A stretch of 64,000 nucleotides of DNA from DTPU01 sp963827855. Its GTDB lineage: Bacteria; Planctomycetota; Phycisphaerae; Sedimentisphaerales; Anaerobacaceae. The stretch lies in assembly GCA_963827855.1 (NCBI GenBank), contig CAWHBY010000002.1, positions 992,001-1,056,000 on the forward strand. Reading direction: 5' to 3'. Within the stretch, counting starts at the first letter, position 1; each line of letters opens with the position of its first letter. Below, one piece after another: positions 8,451 through 18,196 of this stretch. The notes below the pieces were generated by a model. It was not told the origin of the DNA. It made no database searches and worked only from the letters and a program-made list of their open reading frames with translations. Both the position numbers and the translations under genes were made by a program.

Positions 8451-9592
8451 GCATACATCTCAAACTTGCACACCCGGCCTTCGAGGCCGCCGTTGCGGAG
8501 CGGCATCTTGAAGCCCGGGTGCAGGCCGATCTTCTTGATGAGGTCGCGGTCTCCGAAGTAGACGTAGGCCGACGACCCGGTGCACCTCTGCTTGAGGAAG
8601 TCACCGAATTCCTTGATCCGGGCTGCGGCCTCGTCCTTGTCCCCTAGCCGCAGGCCGTAAGGAGGATTACACACGAGCGTGACGCCCTCCAGCCGCTCGA
8701 TCTCCTGGAATCGCTTCCTCGCGACCGAGACCTTGCCATACTGGCTGAAGCACCCCAGGTTCTCCGCCGCTGCCTCCACCGGCCTGCCATCGGAGTCGCT
8801 GCCTGCGATGAGACCTTCGGGCAAAGGCCTGATGGCGGCGTCTGCCGCGGTCTTGACCTCGCGCCAGAGGCCGTCGTCGAAGTCAGGCAGATGCTCGAAT
8901 CCAAACCGGCTCCGAAGAAAGCCGGCAGGGATGCGACAATAGTGCATGAAGGCCTCGCAGAGCAGCGTGCCGGAGCCGCAGAAAGGATCATAGAGCGGTC
9001 TCTCGCCCGTCCAGCCCGAGGCCTGGATGATCGCTGCAGCCACGGATTCCTGCATGGGCGCAGAGATCGTCCGCCGCCTGTAGCCCCGCTTGTGCAGGGA
9101 TCCTCCAGAGGTATCCAGGTTGATGACGCCGTAGGTGCCCTGGATGAAGAGGTTGACCGAGATCTGGGGATGTTCGGCGTCCACGTTGGGCCGCTGGCCG
9201 AACAGGTCTCGAAACCGATCGACGATCGCGTCCTTTGCGCACAGGGCCGCGTACCCGGAGTGGCGGATCTCGCTGTCGGTCACTGTGGCCACCACCGCAA
9301 AGGTCTGTTCGGGCGAGAAGATGGCCTCCCACTCCACGCCATAGGCCGCCTTGTAGAGGGTCTTTGCGTCCCTGCACACGAAGTGGGCCAGCGGCGCGTA
9401 GACCCGGGTGATCAGACGGCTGCAATAGTTGACGCGATACAGCGCCGCCGGCTCCGCACGAAAGAGAATCCCCTGGTACTGGAGCCGGATGCCCTCAGCG
9501 CCCAGCCCCGCCAGCTCCCCTTCTGCTGCGGCCGCAACCTCGTTGGCGACCTGGGCGAAGAACTGCCGTGTCTGTTGATACTCAAATGCCAT
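8375..9592 (-). CDS. THUMP-domain RNA N2-guanine methyltransferase (RlmL N-terminal / YpsC-like)
   Basis: A 405-residue class I SAM-dependent methyltransferase. Residues about 40-165 form a THUMP RNA-binding domain. The SAM motif DPFCGSGTLL is at 202-211 and the catalytic NPPYG at 309-313, as in enzymes methylating N2 of guanine in 23S rRNA. The core ends near residue 382 (CKFEMYAG). The last 23 residues derive from a tandem repeat that has replaced the original stop region and are unlikely to matter for activity. It is a single gene, with mobile elements on both sides. The start at 9592 has only a weak ribosome binding site. Confidence 0.88.
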   Translation of the reverse strand: MAFEYQQTRQFFAQVANEVAAAAEGELAGLGAEGIRLQYQGILFRAEPAALYRVNYCSRLITRVYAPLAHFVCRDAKTLYKAAYGVEWEAIFSPEQTFAVVATVTDSEIRHSGYAALCAKDAIVDRFRDLFGQRPNVDAEHPQISVNLFIQGTYGVINLDTSGGSLHKRGYRRRTISAPMQESVAAAIIQASGWTGERPLYDPFCGSGTLLCEAFMHYCRIPAGFLRSRFGFEHLPDFDDGLWREVKTAADAAIRPLPEGLIAGSDSDGRPVEAAAENLGCFSQYGKVSVARKRFQEIERLEGVTLVCNPPYGLRLGDKDEAAARIKEFGDFLKQRCTGSSAYVYFGDRDLIKKIGLHPGFKMPLRNGGLEGRVCKFEMYAGERTQNSERRTQETGDRSKKSEGT

Positions 9593-9643
9593 GGCCGCAC
9601 TGTAGCAGGTTTCAGTCGAAAAGCAACGTCCGACCCAGGGGCC

Positions 9644-10336
9644 CAGGGCAATCGCAAAGTCGGCCTCAAAGAGACGTAGGTTTCTGTCATCCGCCGCAGG
9701 CGGACAGACCGATGCAGTCGCGGGCGTGACTGGCTGGGACGCGTTCTAGGTATCTTGCCGCGAACCCCGCCAACTCCGCGAACGCTGGCGCGGAGGGTGG
9801 GTGATGGCATAATCATAGCTCCGCCGCCTGATCCACGGCTTCGCCGTGCCTTGGCGACCCTTGTCGCCAAGGGTGGCCTCTGGAATGGGCCGCTTTTCCA
9901 GGCGAGCCTGGAACGCGTCCCCTTCCTCGGCCTTGATCTGTCGGCTTGGACTGCATAGGGGACTACCTTCCCCATACTGGAGGGAGAAACGGCTACCCAG
10001 TACCGGGACTCCCGCACTCAGCCTGAGCCGTGCGCATGTGAGCAAGCAGGTCCCTGCGGGGCAAGCTTGCTTGACCAAGCGGGGACTTGCGCAGATCACC
10101 CGGAAGGCAAGGCCTTCCGGTAGACGCGTCAGCGTCGCGTACGGCCATGCCACGACTAGGTCCAACCTGCCGAAGCGGCGACAGCCGTTCGCGGAGTTCG
10201 CGGGGTTAGCGGCCAAAACCTCCTTCAGTTCTCCTGGCCAACCCAACCACAGGCCAGGGCCGCAAGAAAGGGCATGGGCACCCAGGAACCTGTTCCTATC
10301 CTCGCAATGTACAGGAGGGACCTTGCGCTCGCCCTG
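9644..10336. mobile_element. Hairpin-array transposable element, family 1, copy 1 (693 bp)
   Basis: The left end CAGGGCAATCGCAAAGTC and right end GACCTTGCGCTCGCCCTG are inverted repeats. Flanking 10-mers CCCAGGGGCC (9634-9643) and CCCGGGGGCC (10337-10346) match at 9 of 10 positions and look like a target-site duplication. There is no coding frame. The interior is a chain of short hairpins with three-base loops, such as CCGGAAGGCAAGGCCTTCCGG and GCACGGCGAAGCCGTG in complement. It shares order and length with copy 3 (689 bp). It lies in the gap between divergent genes, upstream of both. Confidence 0.88.
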
Positions 10337-10566
10337 CCCGGGGGCCTAAAAGCGGTTGCATCGGACGCACCCCTTGTGGTACTATACTGTGTGGGCCGAT
10401 AATCACCGGCACCCACCCAAGGAGGGGTTGTTTGTCCACGCAGGGACGCTGAACGATCCAGGCAGCCATGGAGGGCGGGGATCTCGTGATGTGAACGACC
10501 GTGGCACGTTGCCACGCACAGACAAGCTCCGCAGTTCGACAAGTCAAGAGTGAGGAGGAAGTAGAT

Positions 10567-12492
10567 ATGTTGAGGCGAGTCGTCTTTCTGATGTCCGTGG
10601 CCCTGATGCTGGGATCACCCTGCGCCAGCTACGCCACGGACCTGGTCCTGGCCAATTTCGAGACCGGCACGGACGGATGGGTGCCCAACAATTGGGACAA
10701 GCCCATGAGCTACGTGTTCAACTATGAATACATGGGCGTGACCACAGGCCATCAGAGCCTGGGGGTCATCGTCGGCAGGCCCGGCTGGACGATTGCAGCC
10801 CTGGTCAAGTTCCAGGACCTGTACCAGAATGACCCGGCCGCCCTGGCGGATCTCAAGGCCAAGTGGATGGCCGCCAAGACCCTCGAGGTCGATATCACCA
10901 TCGATCCGGGCAATTGGCTGGGACGCAACGCGGTCGGCGATGAATGGGCCAACATCTCTCTTCTGAGCAATTCGCAGAACGGCGGATGGGCGGCCCTGCC
11001 CGTGATTTCCGACAGCGCCAATCCGGGCAATCCCGGCGGCTGGGACTCGATCACTTTCAAGACAATCCAGACGCGGCACATCGTCTATGACCTCTCCGCA
11101 GTCAACGCCAAGATGAAGGCCGCCGGCGGACCGGGCAGTTGGTTTGAGATCTTTGCCATTGTCAACTCCGGACCCGGGCTTCCCATCGGCGGGTGCTTCT
11201 TCATGGACAACCTCAAGCTCGGCGGGATTCCGAAGGTCGTGTTCGTCTCTGCCCAGCACGCCTCGGGCGCAGACGCGAACGTCCCCGGCGACATCGGGTG
11301 GGCGAACCTCCTGAAGTCGCAGGGCTACTTCGTGGACTACACGGCCCCGGCCGTGGTGGGAACCAGCGTCTGGGAGACCCTGGATGCCGCCAAGATCGCG
11401 ATCCTGGACGCGGCGGACCTGGTCATCATCGGCCGCGACAACAACAGCGGCGGCGTGGCCACCGATGCCAATGAGGTGACCGCGTGGGCCAAGGTCAAGG
11501 CCCCGGTGATGCTGTTCAGCGCCCATATCGCCCGCAGCAACCGCTGGATGTGGTTCAACAGCACCTCCGTGGGCGATCGCCAGAAGTTTTGGAGCCTGAA
11601 GGCCTCGAACAAGACCCACCCGATCTTTGAGGGTGTGGGTCTCAACGCGGACGCCGTGGTCCAGTATGCAGACCCCTGTGTCGCGAGCGGCCTGATCAGT
11701 GTCATGCAGACCAAGGACGCCGGCACTGGCCGGGTCCTGGCCACCCTGCCCGAGAGCGGGAACATCGCCATCGCCGAATGGGACGGCGGCGTTCCGTTCT
11801 ATGCTGCCGCCACCACGCAGACGCCTGCCAACAGCCGGATGTTCTTCTCCGCCGGCTCGCAGGAGGTCTCGGGCCTGAAGACCGACTGGGGCGTCATGAA
11901 TCTCACGCCCGCAGGCCAGAAGCTGTTCCTCAACGCCGTGGCCTACATGATGAGGCCGGCGCAGACGGTGGCCCTCGTGAATCCCAGTTTCGAGGATCCC
12001 AACAAGGGCAAGATCAAGGGCTGGAACGGTGAGGGCGTGGCCGGCACCCCCGCGGTCGACATCCCCGGTTGGGCCAGTGAAGGCGCACCCGTGGACTCGG
12101 GCGTTGAGCAGGGCCAGGGCGCCACGGAGGGAACGTGGACGGCCTTCCTGAAGTCCGGCGACCCTTCGGTGTGGCAGACGTCGAACTACGCCCTCCAGGC
12201 CGGAGACATCGTGACCGTCAAGGTGGATACCCGGAACACCTGGCAGGCCAAGAATCTGACGATCACCCTCTACTACGAGGACGCCACAGATCCCAACAGC
12301 GTGGTGAGGATCCCGATCGCGATTGACGTCAAGACGATCACGGATGCCATGGCCCTGTACACGGCGCAGGCCTTCGCCTCCAGTGTCCCGGACTCGGTCG
12401 GCAAGAAGGTGGGCGTGGAGTTCGCCAATACCAGCCCGACGGCCAGCAGTTGGCTCGGTCTGGACAACGTCCGCGTGACCGTGAAGAAGTAG
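10567..12492 (+). CDS. Secreted protein with ThuA-like central domain and carbohydrate-binding-like flanking domains
   Basis: A 641-residue exported protein with a classical signal peptide (MLRRVVFLMSVALML to about residue 25). ATG 10567 follows GTGAGGAGGAAGTAG, a strong ribosome binding site, and is preferred to upstream starts. Residues about 25-215 look like a beta-sandwich beginning VLANFETGTDGW. About 215-460 resembles a ThuA/glutamine-amidotransferase-like fold (PKVVFVSAQHASGAD, LVIIGRDNNSGG, HPIFEG). The C-terminal third is another beta-sandwich ending LGLDNVRVTV. I cannot name a substrate; extracellular glycan binding is a reasonable guess. It is monocistronic, ending at the terminator at 12535. 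Confidence 0.7.
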   Translation: MLRRVVFLMSVALMLGSPCASYATDLVLANFETGTDGWVPNNWDKPMSYVFNYEYMGVTTGHQSLGVIVGRPGWTIAALVKFQDLYQNDPAALADLKAKWMAAKTLEVDITIDPGNWLGRNAVGDEWANISLLSNSQNGGWAALPVISDSANPGNPGGWDSITFKTIQTRHIVYDLSAVNAKMKAAGGPGSWFEIFAIVNSGPGLPIGGCFFMDNLKLGGIPKVVFVSAQHASGADANVPGDIGWANLLKSQGYFVDYTAPAVVGTSVWETLDAAKIAILDAADLVIIGRDNNSGGVATDANEVTAWAKVKAPVMLFSAHIARSNRWMWFNSTSVGDRQKFWSLKASNKTHPIFEGVGLNADAVVQYADPCVASGLISVMQTKDAGTGRVLATLPESGNIAIAEWDGGVPFYAAATTQTPANSRMFFSAGSQEVSGLKTDWGVMNLTPAGQKLFLNAVAYMMRPAQTVALVNPSFEDPNKGKIKGWNGEGVAGTPAVDIPGWASEGAPVDSGVEQGQGATEGTWTAFLKSGDPSVWQTSNYALQAGDIVTVKVDTRNTWQAKNLTITLYYEDATDPNSVVRIPIAIDVKTITDAMALYTAQAFASSVPDSVGKKVGVEFANTSPTASSWLGLDNVRVTVKK

Positions 12493-12534
12493 ACAGACGG
12501 AACGCGTCGGTGGACGCAGACGTGGAAGTGTAAA

Positions 12535-12570
12535 CGCGGGGTCCCTGCTTCGGCAGGGACCCCGCGTCTT
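12535..12570. terminator. Bidirectional intrinsic terminator
   Basis: A perfect 14-bp stem, CGCGGGGTCCCTGC with GCAGGGACCCCGCG, closes a TTCG tetraloop. It is followed on the plus strand by TCTTTCATCTT and on the minus strand by TTTACACTT. It lies between converging genes: the secreted protein ends at 12492 and the minus-strand polysaccharide locus ends at 12571. It can serve both. Confidence 0.92.
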
Positions 12571-13557
12571 TCATCTTCCGCCGGTCGCACAGGCCAGAAG
12601 CCACGGTGACCAGCGGCGAAGGGCATGGTACGCGAGAAGGCAGGTGGGAAAGACGAGGAGGGGTACCAGGAGGAAGCACCACGCAGATCCATACCCAGGC
12701 CATCCGCGGACAAACCACGCCTTGGCGACCAGGGTCTGCAGGGGTTCATGGCTGGCGTAAACGAAGAACGTGGAGGATCCGAGGACCGCAAGTCCCCGGC
12801 CCCAGGACCATCTGGACACGATCAGCGACAGGGCCAGGATGAAGACGGCGCTGCCGATCTGGCGAAGGGGAGAAGCAATGGTCCCGCCCATCGCAAGGAT
12901 CAGCCAGCCCAGGCCGATCCAGACCCCGCAGAAACACCCCAGCCATCGCCGCGCCAGGTCCTGGCATCGCGGGCCGTAGGGTTCAAGGGCATAGCCGAGC
13001 AGAAAATAGGCCAGGGAACTGGCCATGGAGACAGGGATGAGGAAGAGCGGCCACAGGAGCAATCCGATCCACCGGACGTGCCTGCAGACGATCCAGGCAA
13101 GGGCGCTGACCACAATGAGATCCCGCAGGAACCAGAACTGGTAGACAATCGGCCATCGTCCGATCCCCAACAGGGCGGAGACCACGGAGGCGGGCGTCAA
13201 TGCCACGTCGAAGTAACCGCCGCTGCCGCGGAATCTCGACTCCACGCCGAGGGCCTTTGCCGCGAAGACCAGGGACAACACCAGGCCGTTCCAGAACAGG
13301 AAGGGGATGATCAGAGAACGGAGCTTGTCCCTGGCATAATCCCCCGTGCGGCTGCTGGGATCGTTGAGCCTCCGTGCCGCAAGGTAGCCGGAAAGCATGA
13401 AGAAAAGCGGAACCACACCGCTGACGAGGACGTCCTTGACCCACCGCACGACGGGGCTGGTCGCAGGCTCTCCGGTCACCGGCGAATGGGCGAGCAGCAC
13501 GAGCATCATCGCCATGACCCGGGCCAGGTCCAGGAAGGCCAGCCGGGGCGAGCTCAT
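12571..13557 (-). CDS. Acyltransferase family 3 membrane protein (OafA/WecH-like)
   Basis: 328 residues and about ten transmembrane segments. It opens with the family pattern LAFLDLARVMAMMLVLLAHS and continues VPLFFMLSGYLAARRL. Such proteins O-acetylate or otherwise acylate surface polysaccharides from the cytoplasmic side. ATG 13557 overlaps the WecA-like stop as ATGA and starts right at the conserved region; an upstream start at 13596 would add 13 residues read from the neighbour's tail. It is the last gene of the polysaccharide locus and ends against the terminator. The likely role is decoration of the repeat unit. Confidence 0.88.
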   Translation of the reverse strand: MSSPRLAFLDLARVMAMMLVLLAHSPVTGEPATSPVVRWVKDVLVSGVVPLFFMLSGYLAARRLNDPSSRTGDYARDKLRSLIIPFLFWNGLVLSLVFAAKALGVESRFRGSGGYFDVALTPASVVSALLGIGRWPIVYQFWFLRDLIVVSALAWIVCRHVRWIGLLLWPLFLIPVSMASSLAYFLLGYALEPYGPRCQDLARRWLGCFCGVWIGLGWLILAMGGTIASPLRQIGSAVFILALSLIVSRWSWGRGLAVLGSSTFFVYASHEPLQTLVAKAWFVRGWPGYGSAWCFLLVPLLVFPTCLLAYHALRRWSPWLLACATGGR

Positions 13558-15017
13558 GCGGACCTCGTCCCCCGGCCCGGAACGGCCGCGTCCCACTCAT
13601 CCACCAGCCTGCCGAACAACGCCCCCTTGTGGCCCGCCCACTCCAGGGAGGACCCCGCGGTCATGGCGATCCGATATTCCATGTGCCTGGAGTCTCCGTC
13701 ACGGCCGATGGGGAGGTTCATCGTGACCCTGCGGGGGTCGTCGGCCTGCGGCGCAGTCCGCCGCCAGATCCGCGTACAGGTCTGGCCATCGGAGTCCCAC
13801 GTGACCACGGAGACGGAGTCAAACCCGAACCCGTCGCCTGCGTCGCAGAGCGCCTGCCATCGCTGGTCGGGGTCGCTGGCCTGCCTGAATCGCAGTTGCA
13901 GATCCTCGAAGGTACGGCGGATCTTCTTTTCCTGGGCTGAGCGGGCGTACTTCTGCTGCAGCCTCAGGAGGATCTGGCCGAAGTGGACGGCCCCGACCAC
14001 GCGGAACAGCAGGATCAGCAGCAGGAGAATGGCGCCGAACAGGATCAGCGAGCCCATGTCCCTGCGGACCATCATGAACAATCCCAGGCCCGTGGCTGCG
14101 CAGGTCGCTCCATAGATGGCGAGGACCGCGTGTTGCTGTTTCAGGCCCAGGTCAATGAGGCGATGGTGGAAATGACTGCGATCCGGCGCAAAGAGCGAAC
14201 GCCGCTCCAGGTAGCGGCGAAGGATCGAGAAGAGCGTGTCGAAGATGGGGATACCGAGGGCCAGCATGGGAAGCGCGAGCCCGACCAGCGCGCAGGACTT
14301 GGTCAGGCACATCATGCTGGACGAGGCGATGGTGAATCCCACGAACAGGCTCCCACAGTCGCCCATGAACACCTTGGCCGGATTGAAGTTGTAGTAGAGA
14401 AAGCCGCACAGTCCGCCCAGCAGCGACAGCATGAGCACAGCCATGATCAGATTCTGGCTCTGAAGGGCAAACGCGGCAATCACGGCACACGCAATGGCGG
14501 AGACGCCACCCGCCAGACCATCCAGGCCGTCACTGAGATTCACCGCGTTGGTGACGCCCACGATCCAGATGACGGTGAATACGGTGCCCCAGTTGCCCAG
14601 AGGCACGACGAGCTGATCCGTGATCGCGATACTGGAGATCCGCACGCCCGCCAGACACAACACCACGGCGCCTGCGGTCTCGGCCAGGAACTTGACCCTT
14701 GCAGGCAGGCCCTTCAGGTCATCGACCAATCCGATGATGAAGACCATCGTCGCCATGGCCAGCAGCATCCCCAGGGGCAACCGCACGGCCTCAAAGGCGT
14801 CGCCGAGCTGGGTGTCCAGAGACAGCGCGGTGACGATCGTGATCATCGCAGATACGAAGATGGCCACGCCGCCGATCCTGGCCACGGGCCGGCTATGCAC
14901 GGTCCTCACGCCCGGACGGTCCAGGGCATTGATGCGATAGGCCACCCAGATGACGGCCGGCGTCACGGCCAGGGCCAGCAGCAACGACTCCATGAAGACA
15001 AACACTGAGACCAGCAT
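13554..15017 (-). CDS. WecA/TagO-like polyprenyl-phosphate sugar-1-phosphate transferase with C-terminal extension
   Basis: 487 residues. The MraY/WecA core carries VDD at 98-100, the motif NLSDGLDGLAGG at 160-171 and the HFHHRL segment near 280. It transfers a sugar-1-phosphate (GlcNAc-1-P in WecA) to undecaprenyl phosphate, the first step of polysaccharide assembly. Eleven or so membrane segments end near residue 345. The remaining ~140 residues are soluble and cytoplasmic, an extension seen in some planctomycete and delta-group homologues, with unknown role. A clear AGGAGGG lies upstream of ATG 15017. Overlaps the acyltransferase by four bases. Confidence 0.9.
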   Translation of the reverse strand: MLVSVFVFMESLLLALAVTPAVIWVAYRINALDRPGVRTVHSRPVARIGGVAIFVSAMITIVTALSLDTQLGDAFEAVRLPLGMLLAMATMVFIIGLVDDLKGLPARVKFLAETAGAVVLCLAGVRISSIAITDQLVVPLGNWGTVFTVIWIVGVTNAVNLSDGLDGLAGGVSAIACAVIAAFALQSQNLIMAVLMLSLLGGLCGFLYYNFNPAKVFMGDCGSLFVGFTIASSSMMCLTKSCALVGLALPMLALGIPIFDTLFSILRRYLERRSLFAPDRSHFHHRLIDLGLKQQHAVLAIYGATCAATGLGLFMMVRRDMGSLILFGAILLLLILLFRVVGAVHFGQILLRLQQKYARSAQEKKIRRTFEDLQLRFRQASDPDQRWQALCDAGDGFGFDSVSVVTWDSDGQTCTRIWRRTAPQADDPRRVTMNLPIGRDGDSRHMEYRIAMTAGSSLEWAGHKGALFGRLVDEWDAAVPGRGTRSA

Positions 15018-15089
15018 CTTGCCGCCCTCCTAAGGACCCTCACTGACCCGCTTCGGCCAGAGAGGGGCTGCGGCCGCCGGTTCCCCTAA

Positions 15090-15267
15090 GGGCCTGCGTA
15101 GAAATAACCTATCCATTTTCCATCTCATCTTCGGGCCATCTTGCACCGCTCCTCAATCGCGAAATCCTCGGAGTAGCAGGACTACACCTGCGGTTTCGCT
15201 CAATCCTCGCGTCCCAATCTGACCCAAATCTGAGCGGCAAATGAACAGGTTATTTCTACGCAGGCCC
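15090..15267. mobile_element. MITE-like element, family 3, copy 1 (178 bp)
   Basis: The ends GGGCCTGCGTAGAAATAACC and GGTTATTTCTACGCAGGCCC are perfect inverted repeats. The interior (CCATCTCATCTTCGGGCCAT, CAATCGCGAAATCC, GGTTTCGCTCAATCC) matches the element at 54511-54714. There is no open frame for a transposase. The right end overlaps the 3' end of the wecG-like gene: the TAG inside the terminal repeat is that gene's stop codon. Confidence 0.82.
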
Positions 15268-16106
15268 CAAGATCCGCCAGGCTGCTGCCTGTGCCGCGGC
15301 CCGTACCATGAACAACAACGTGTGTCTCGTCCTGGGCACGATCTTCCGCGGCTCCGTGATGATCCGGTAGGCCCACTCCATCCCACATCGCCGGACCCAG
15401 GACGGCGCCACCTGACGACGCCCGAATGAAAATTGAAGGCCGCGCCCACCCCGATCAGGGCGGGTGCAGCGATCCGGCCCGCGTGATCCGCCATCCACCG
15501 TATCTGCTTGGTGCCCCCCAATCCCACCCAGACGACGTCAGGCCTGCGCGAGTTGATCAGGCTGACCACCCTCTCGTCCTCGCCGTCGCTCAGATCCCGA
15601 AACGGCGGACAGTACGCCCCTGCAATCTCCAGACCGGGGTACTGCTGGCCCAGTCTCTCCTGCAGCCGGTCCACCACGTCGGCGGTGCTGCCATAGAAGT
15701 AGTGCCTGTAGCCATAGGCCCGTCCGCGGTCGCAGATCCTCAACATCAGCTCAGGCCCTGTCACGCGGCCCCGAGGCGCATACCCCAGCATCCGCGCAGC
15801 CATCAGTATCCCGACCCCATCAGGCAGACTCAGGCCCGCGAGCCTTGATGCGGCCAGCGTGCGGCGGTCCCGGCTCAACTGGATGTCTGCGGCGGTCGCG
15901 GTCACGATGAATTGCCGGCTCCCTGAGGCTCGCCAACCCTGGATCACCGCAAAGGTCTCCTCGTAGTCGATCAGGTCGATCCCCATGCCCAGGATCTCAC
16001 ATCGCCGGAACCCGGCCTCTTGCGGCCTGTGAACCGCTCGACGCAGCGAGGGATCCGCCCCCGTGCTCAACACGCGTACTGGAAAGGATCGCACCTCTTC
16101 CTCCAC
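15256..16106 (-). pseudogene. WecG/TagA/CpsF-family glycosyltransferase, one-base frameshift near 15415
   Basis: N-terminal and central parts are typical of WecG/TagA (GT26): VTATAADIQLSRD, LPDGVGILMAARMLG, then GVGAAFNFHSGVVR. The frame then slips. In the adjacent frame the family C-terminus continues as APSWVRRCGMEWAYRI and LLFMVRAAAQ, ending at a TAG within a mobile-element end. One base restored around AGGTGGCGCC rejoins the halves. Such enzymes add the second sugar (ManNAcA or ManNAc) to the lipid-linked product of WecA/TagO, whose homologue is next in the operon. If the frameshift is a sequence error, the gene is intact at about 283 residues. Confidence 0.8.
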
Positions 16107-16126
16107 TCTTGGGGTGGCCTGGTCCG

Positions 16127-18196
16127 CTAGGGCGCCGCCTGCGGCTGCAGGACCACGGATTCATAGGGGTCCAGGACCACCTGGTCCTTGATCGTATGCC
16201 CTTCCAGGTCCATGTATTCCTGACCTGCCAGGGTGATGGACGCGGGAGCCATGCTGGGATTGGTCAGCAGGACCGGCAGGGCCGAGCCCGGACGGGACAG
16301 GTCCACGGAGTTGGCGTCCTTGCCGGTCGCCTCTCGCCACTGCACCAACGAAAGCGAGGTACACTGGGTTCCCCCCTGGTCCCTGCACACGGCCATGTGT
16401 TGTGGACTCTGCGGATGGGTGAACCGGTTCCCGTCACACTCGCCGAAATTCAGGTCATTGTAGTCTAGATTGACCTGAAGGGTCCTCTGGCCGGCCGCCG
16501 TGGCAATGAGCGTATTGCCCGTGATGACGTTGCCCTTGAGGAGGAACCGGGGATCCGACTTTCCCGAGAGGAGGATCTGGTACTGGCCGTTGCCGTACAG
16601 GGTGTTGTTCGCCAGCCGATTGTCCTGTGCCCAGTGGAAGAACACGCCGGCCGTGGCGCAGCGGGTGATCGTGTTCTCTTCGAAGATCCGGTTGTTTCCC
16701 TGCTCATCCAGATAGATCCCGTAGGCCTCTCCCCCGCAGAACTGGGCATCGGGTACACACGTTGCCCCCGCCCCTGCCCACCCTCCCTGCCAGCCCCACA
16801 CGTCCGAGATGAGATTGTGATGGAAGCAGTCCGGGTCAGAGGAGCTCGAATGGCCGTCCGTGTAGATCGCAGCACCGTCGGACAGGGCCAGGCAGGCGTT
16901 CGTGATGCTGTTGTAAGCGATCTCCCGGCCCGAGGTGTCGCCCCGGCCTGCATACAGGCCATTGTACCCGGACCGGTCGATCCGGTTGCCGATCACCCGG
17001 CTGCGGCTTCCATAGACGGCCATCCCGATGGCGTCTCCATTCAGGAGGTCCTCGCCGAGCGACTCCACGCCCGTAGCCACCACGGAGTTGTTCTCGATGA
17101 GTCCGCCTGTGCAGAGCTCGTCCTGGGCCACGCCCAGGGTTCCCGAGTGCGAGATGAGGTTGGAGCTGAAGACCGAGGAGGAGCCCTTCGAGTCCAGGAT
17201 TCCGGCGTGAAACGCATACTCGATGGAGTTCTCCGTCACCAGCATGTGGCTGGTCCTGGTGAGCCGTATCCCGTCTCCTGCGTACCGCACGACCAGGCCC
17301 CTGAGGGTGTGGTAGGAGCAGCCCCGGCTGTTGGTGACGCCGTACTCCCGCACGGTCGCCTCGATGCCCTCCAGGGATCCAGCCACAGGCCAGAGGACCA
17401 CGCGATTCAGGCCGCGATCAAAGGCCCATTCGCCCGGCTCATTGATCTCGCTGATGAGGTTCGTGAAGTAGTAGCCTGAGTGGGCCGAGACGCTGTAGCG
17501 GGCAGGCGCGGCCAGGGACACCTTGCCGTCGACTGCAGACGCGCTGGTGACCTGGATCTGGTCCAGGTGCCACGGCGAGGTCCGGAGGTTGCAGGTGCTC
17601 CCCACCAGCGAGACCCCTCCCGGTCGCAGCGCCGAGTCCAGGAAGGCAGTGCTTGGCTCATTGGGAACCAGGCCAGTCGGATACAGCCAGCCCCGGTTGG
17701 GGTAGCGGGAGACCTTAAGCCGGGCCCCTGCCTGGAAGAGCTGCTTGACCTCTGTACCCACGTCCGCAGTGACGAGCCTTGCCCAGTTCGGATTGCCGCC
17801 ACACGAGGCCCGGTCTGGGCAGGGCTTCCAGTTCTGGATCTGGGCCGCCCCGCTGATGATCGCCAGCCCCTCGTCTCCAGGAAACGCCTGGATCACGATC
17901 GGGCCGAACTGGGAGGCCATCTTGTTGAGCGTCACGGTCTCCCGGTAAACGCCCTTCTTCACGTAGAGGGTGTCGCCCGGCTGCAGCCGGTCATAGCCCG
18001 CCTGAATCGTCCGGACGGGCCCATCGGCGTTCTGGGCATCAGGCTCCGCGACCTTCCCGGAGTACGAGTCACTGCCCTGATTGGCGTCCACGAAGTAGGA
18101 GGCCGGCCCACCCGTCGCGGACAAAGGCGCCCAGCCCAGAAGCAGAGCCAGGGTCGCTCCAACCAGATCCAGGAATCCCACCTCAATCCGCTTCAT
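16127..18196 (-). CDS. Secreted right-handed parallel beta-helix protein
   Basis: 689 residues with an N-terminal signal segment (LDLVGATLALLLGWAPLSA). The sequence YFVDANQGSDSYSGK and VRTIQAGYDRLQPGDTLYV is the usual opening of DUF1565/pectate-lyase-like beta-helices. Many short repeats of the type NSIEYAFHAGI, NNSVVATG and ENTITRC follow from 290 to 570, forming helix coils. It probably binds or cleaves polysaccharide outside the cytoplasm, perhaps as an epimerase or lyase for the locus product. Catalytic residues are not evident. ATG 18196 follows AAGGAGGAGCG and overlaps the preceding glycosyltransferase stop as ATGA. Confidence 0.82.
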   Translation of the reverse strand: MKRIEVGFLDLVGATLALLLGWAPLSATGGPASYFVDANQGSDSYSGKVAEPDAQNADGPVRTIQAGYDRLQPGDTLYVKKGVYRETVTLNKMASQFGPIVIQAFPGDEGLAIISGAAQIQNWKPCPDRASCGGNPNWARLVTADVGTEVKQLFQAGARLKVSRYPNRGWLYPTGLVPNEPSTAFLDSALRPGGVSLVGSTCNLRTSPWHLDQIQVTSASAVDGKVSLAAPARYSVSAHSGYYFTNLISEINEPGEWAFDRGLNRVVLWPVAGSLEGIEATVREYGVTNSRGCSYHTLRGLVVRYAGDGIRLTRTSHMLVTENSIEYAFHAGILDSKGSSSVFSSNLISHSGTLGVAQDELCTGGLIENNSVVATGVESLGEDLLNGDAIGMAVYGSRSRVIGNRIDRSGYNGLYAGRGDTSGREIAYNSITNACLALSDGAAIYTDGHSSSSDPDCFHHNLISDVWGWQGGWAGAGATCVPDAQFCGGEAYGIYLDEQGNNRIFEENTITRCATAGVFFHWAQDNRLANNTLYGNGQYQILLSGKSDPRFLLKGNVITGNTLIATAAGQRTLQVNLDYNDLNFGECDGNRFTHPQSPQHMAVCRDQGGTQCTSLSLVQWREATGKDANSVDLSRPGSALPVLLTNPSMAPASITLAGQEYMDLEGHTIKDQVVLDPYESVVLQPQAAP

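Noticed and set aside
9644..10336. CRISPR array
   Set aside because: The hairpin elements have many short palindromes but no constant direct repeat with regular spacers, and there are no cas genes in the window.
10383..10388. TATACT upstream of the secreted protein gene at 10567
   Set aside because: The nearest TTGCAT is 21 bases away, outside the usual spacing, and the leader would be very long.
12625..14115. Long plus-strand open frame of 496 codons
   Set aside because: Shadow of the acyltransferase and WecA-like genes on the other strand; composition is typical of antisense reading in GC-rich DNA.
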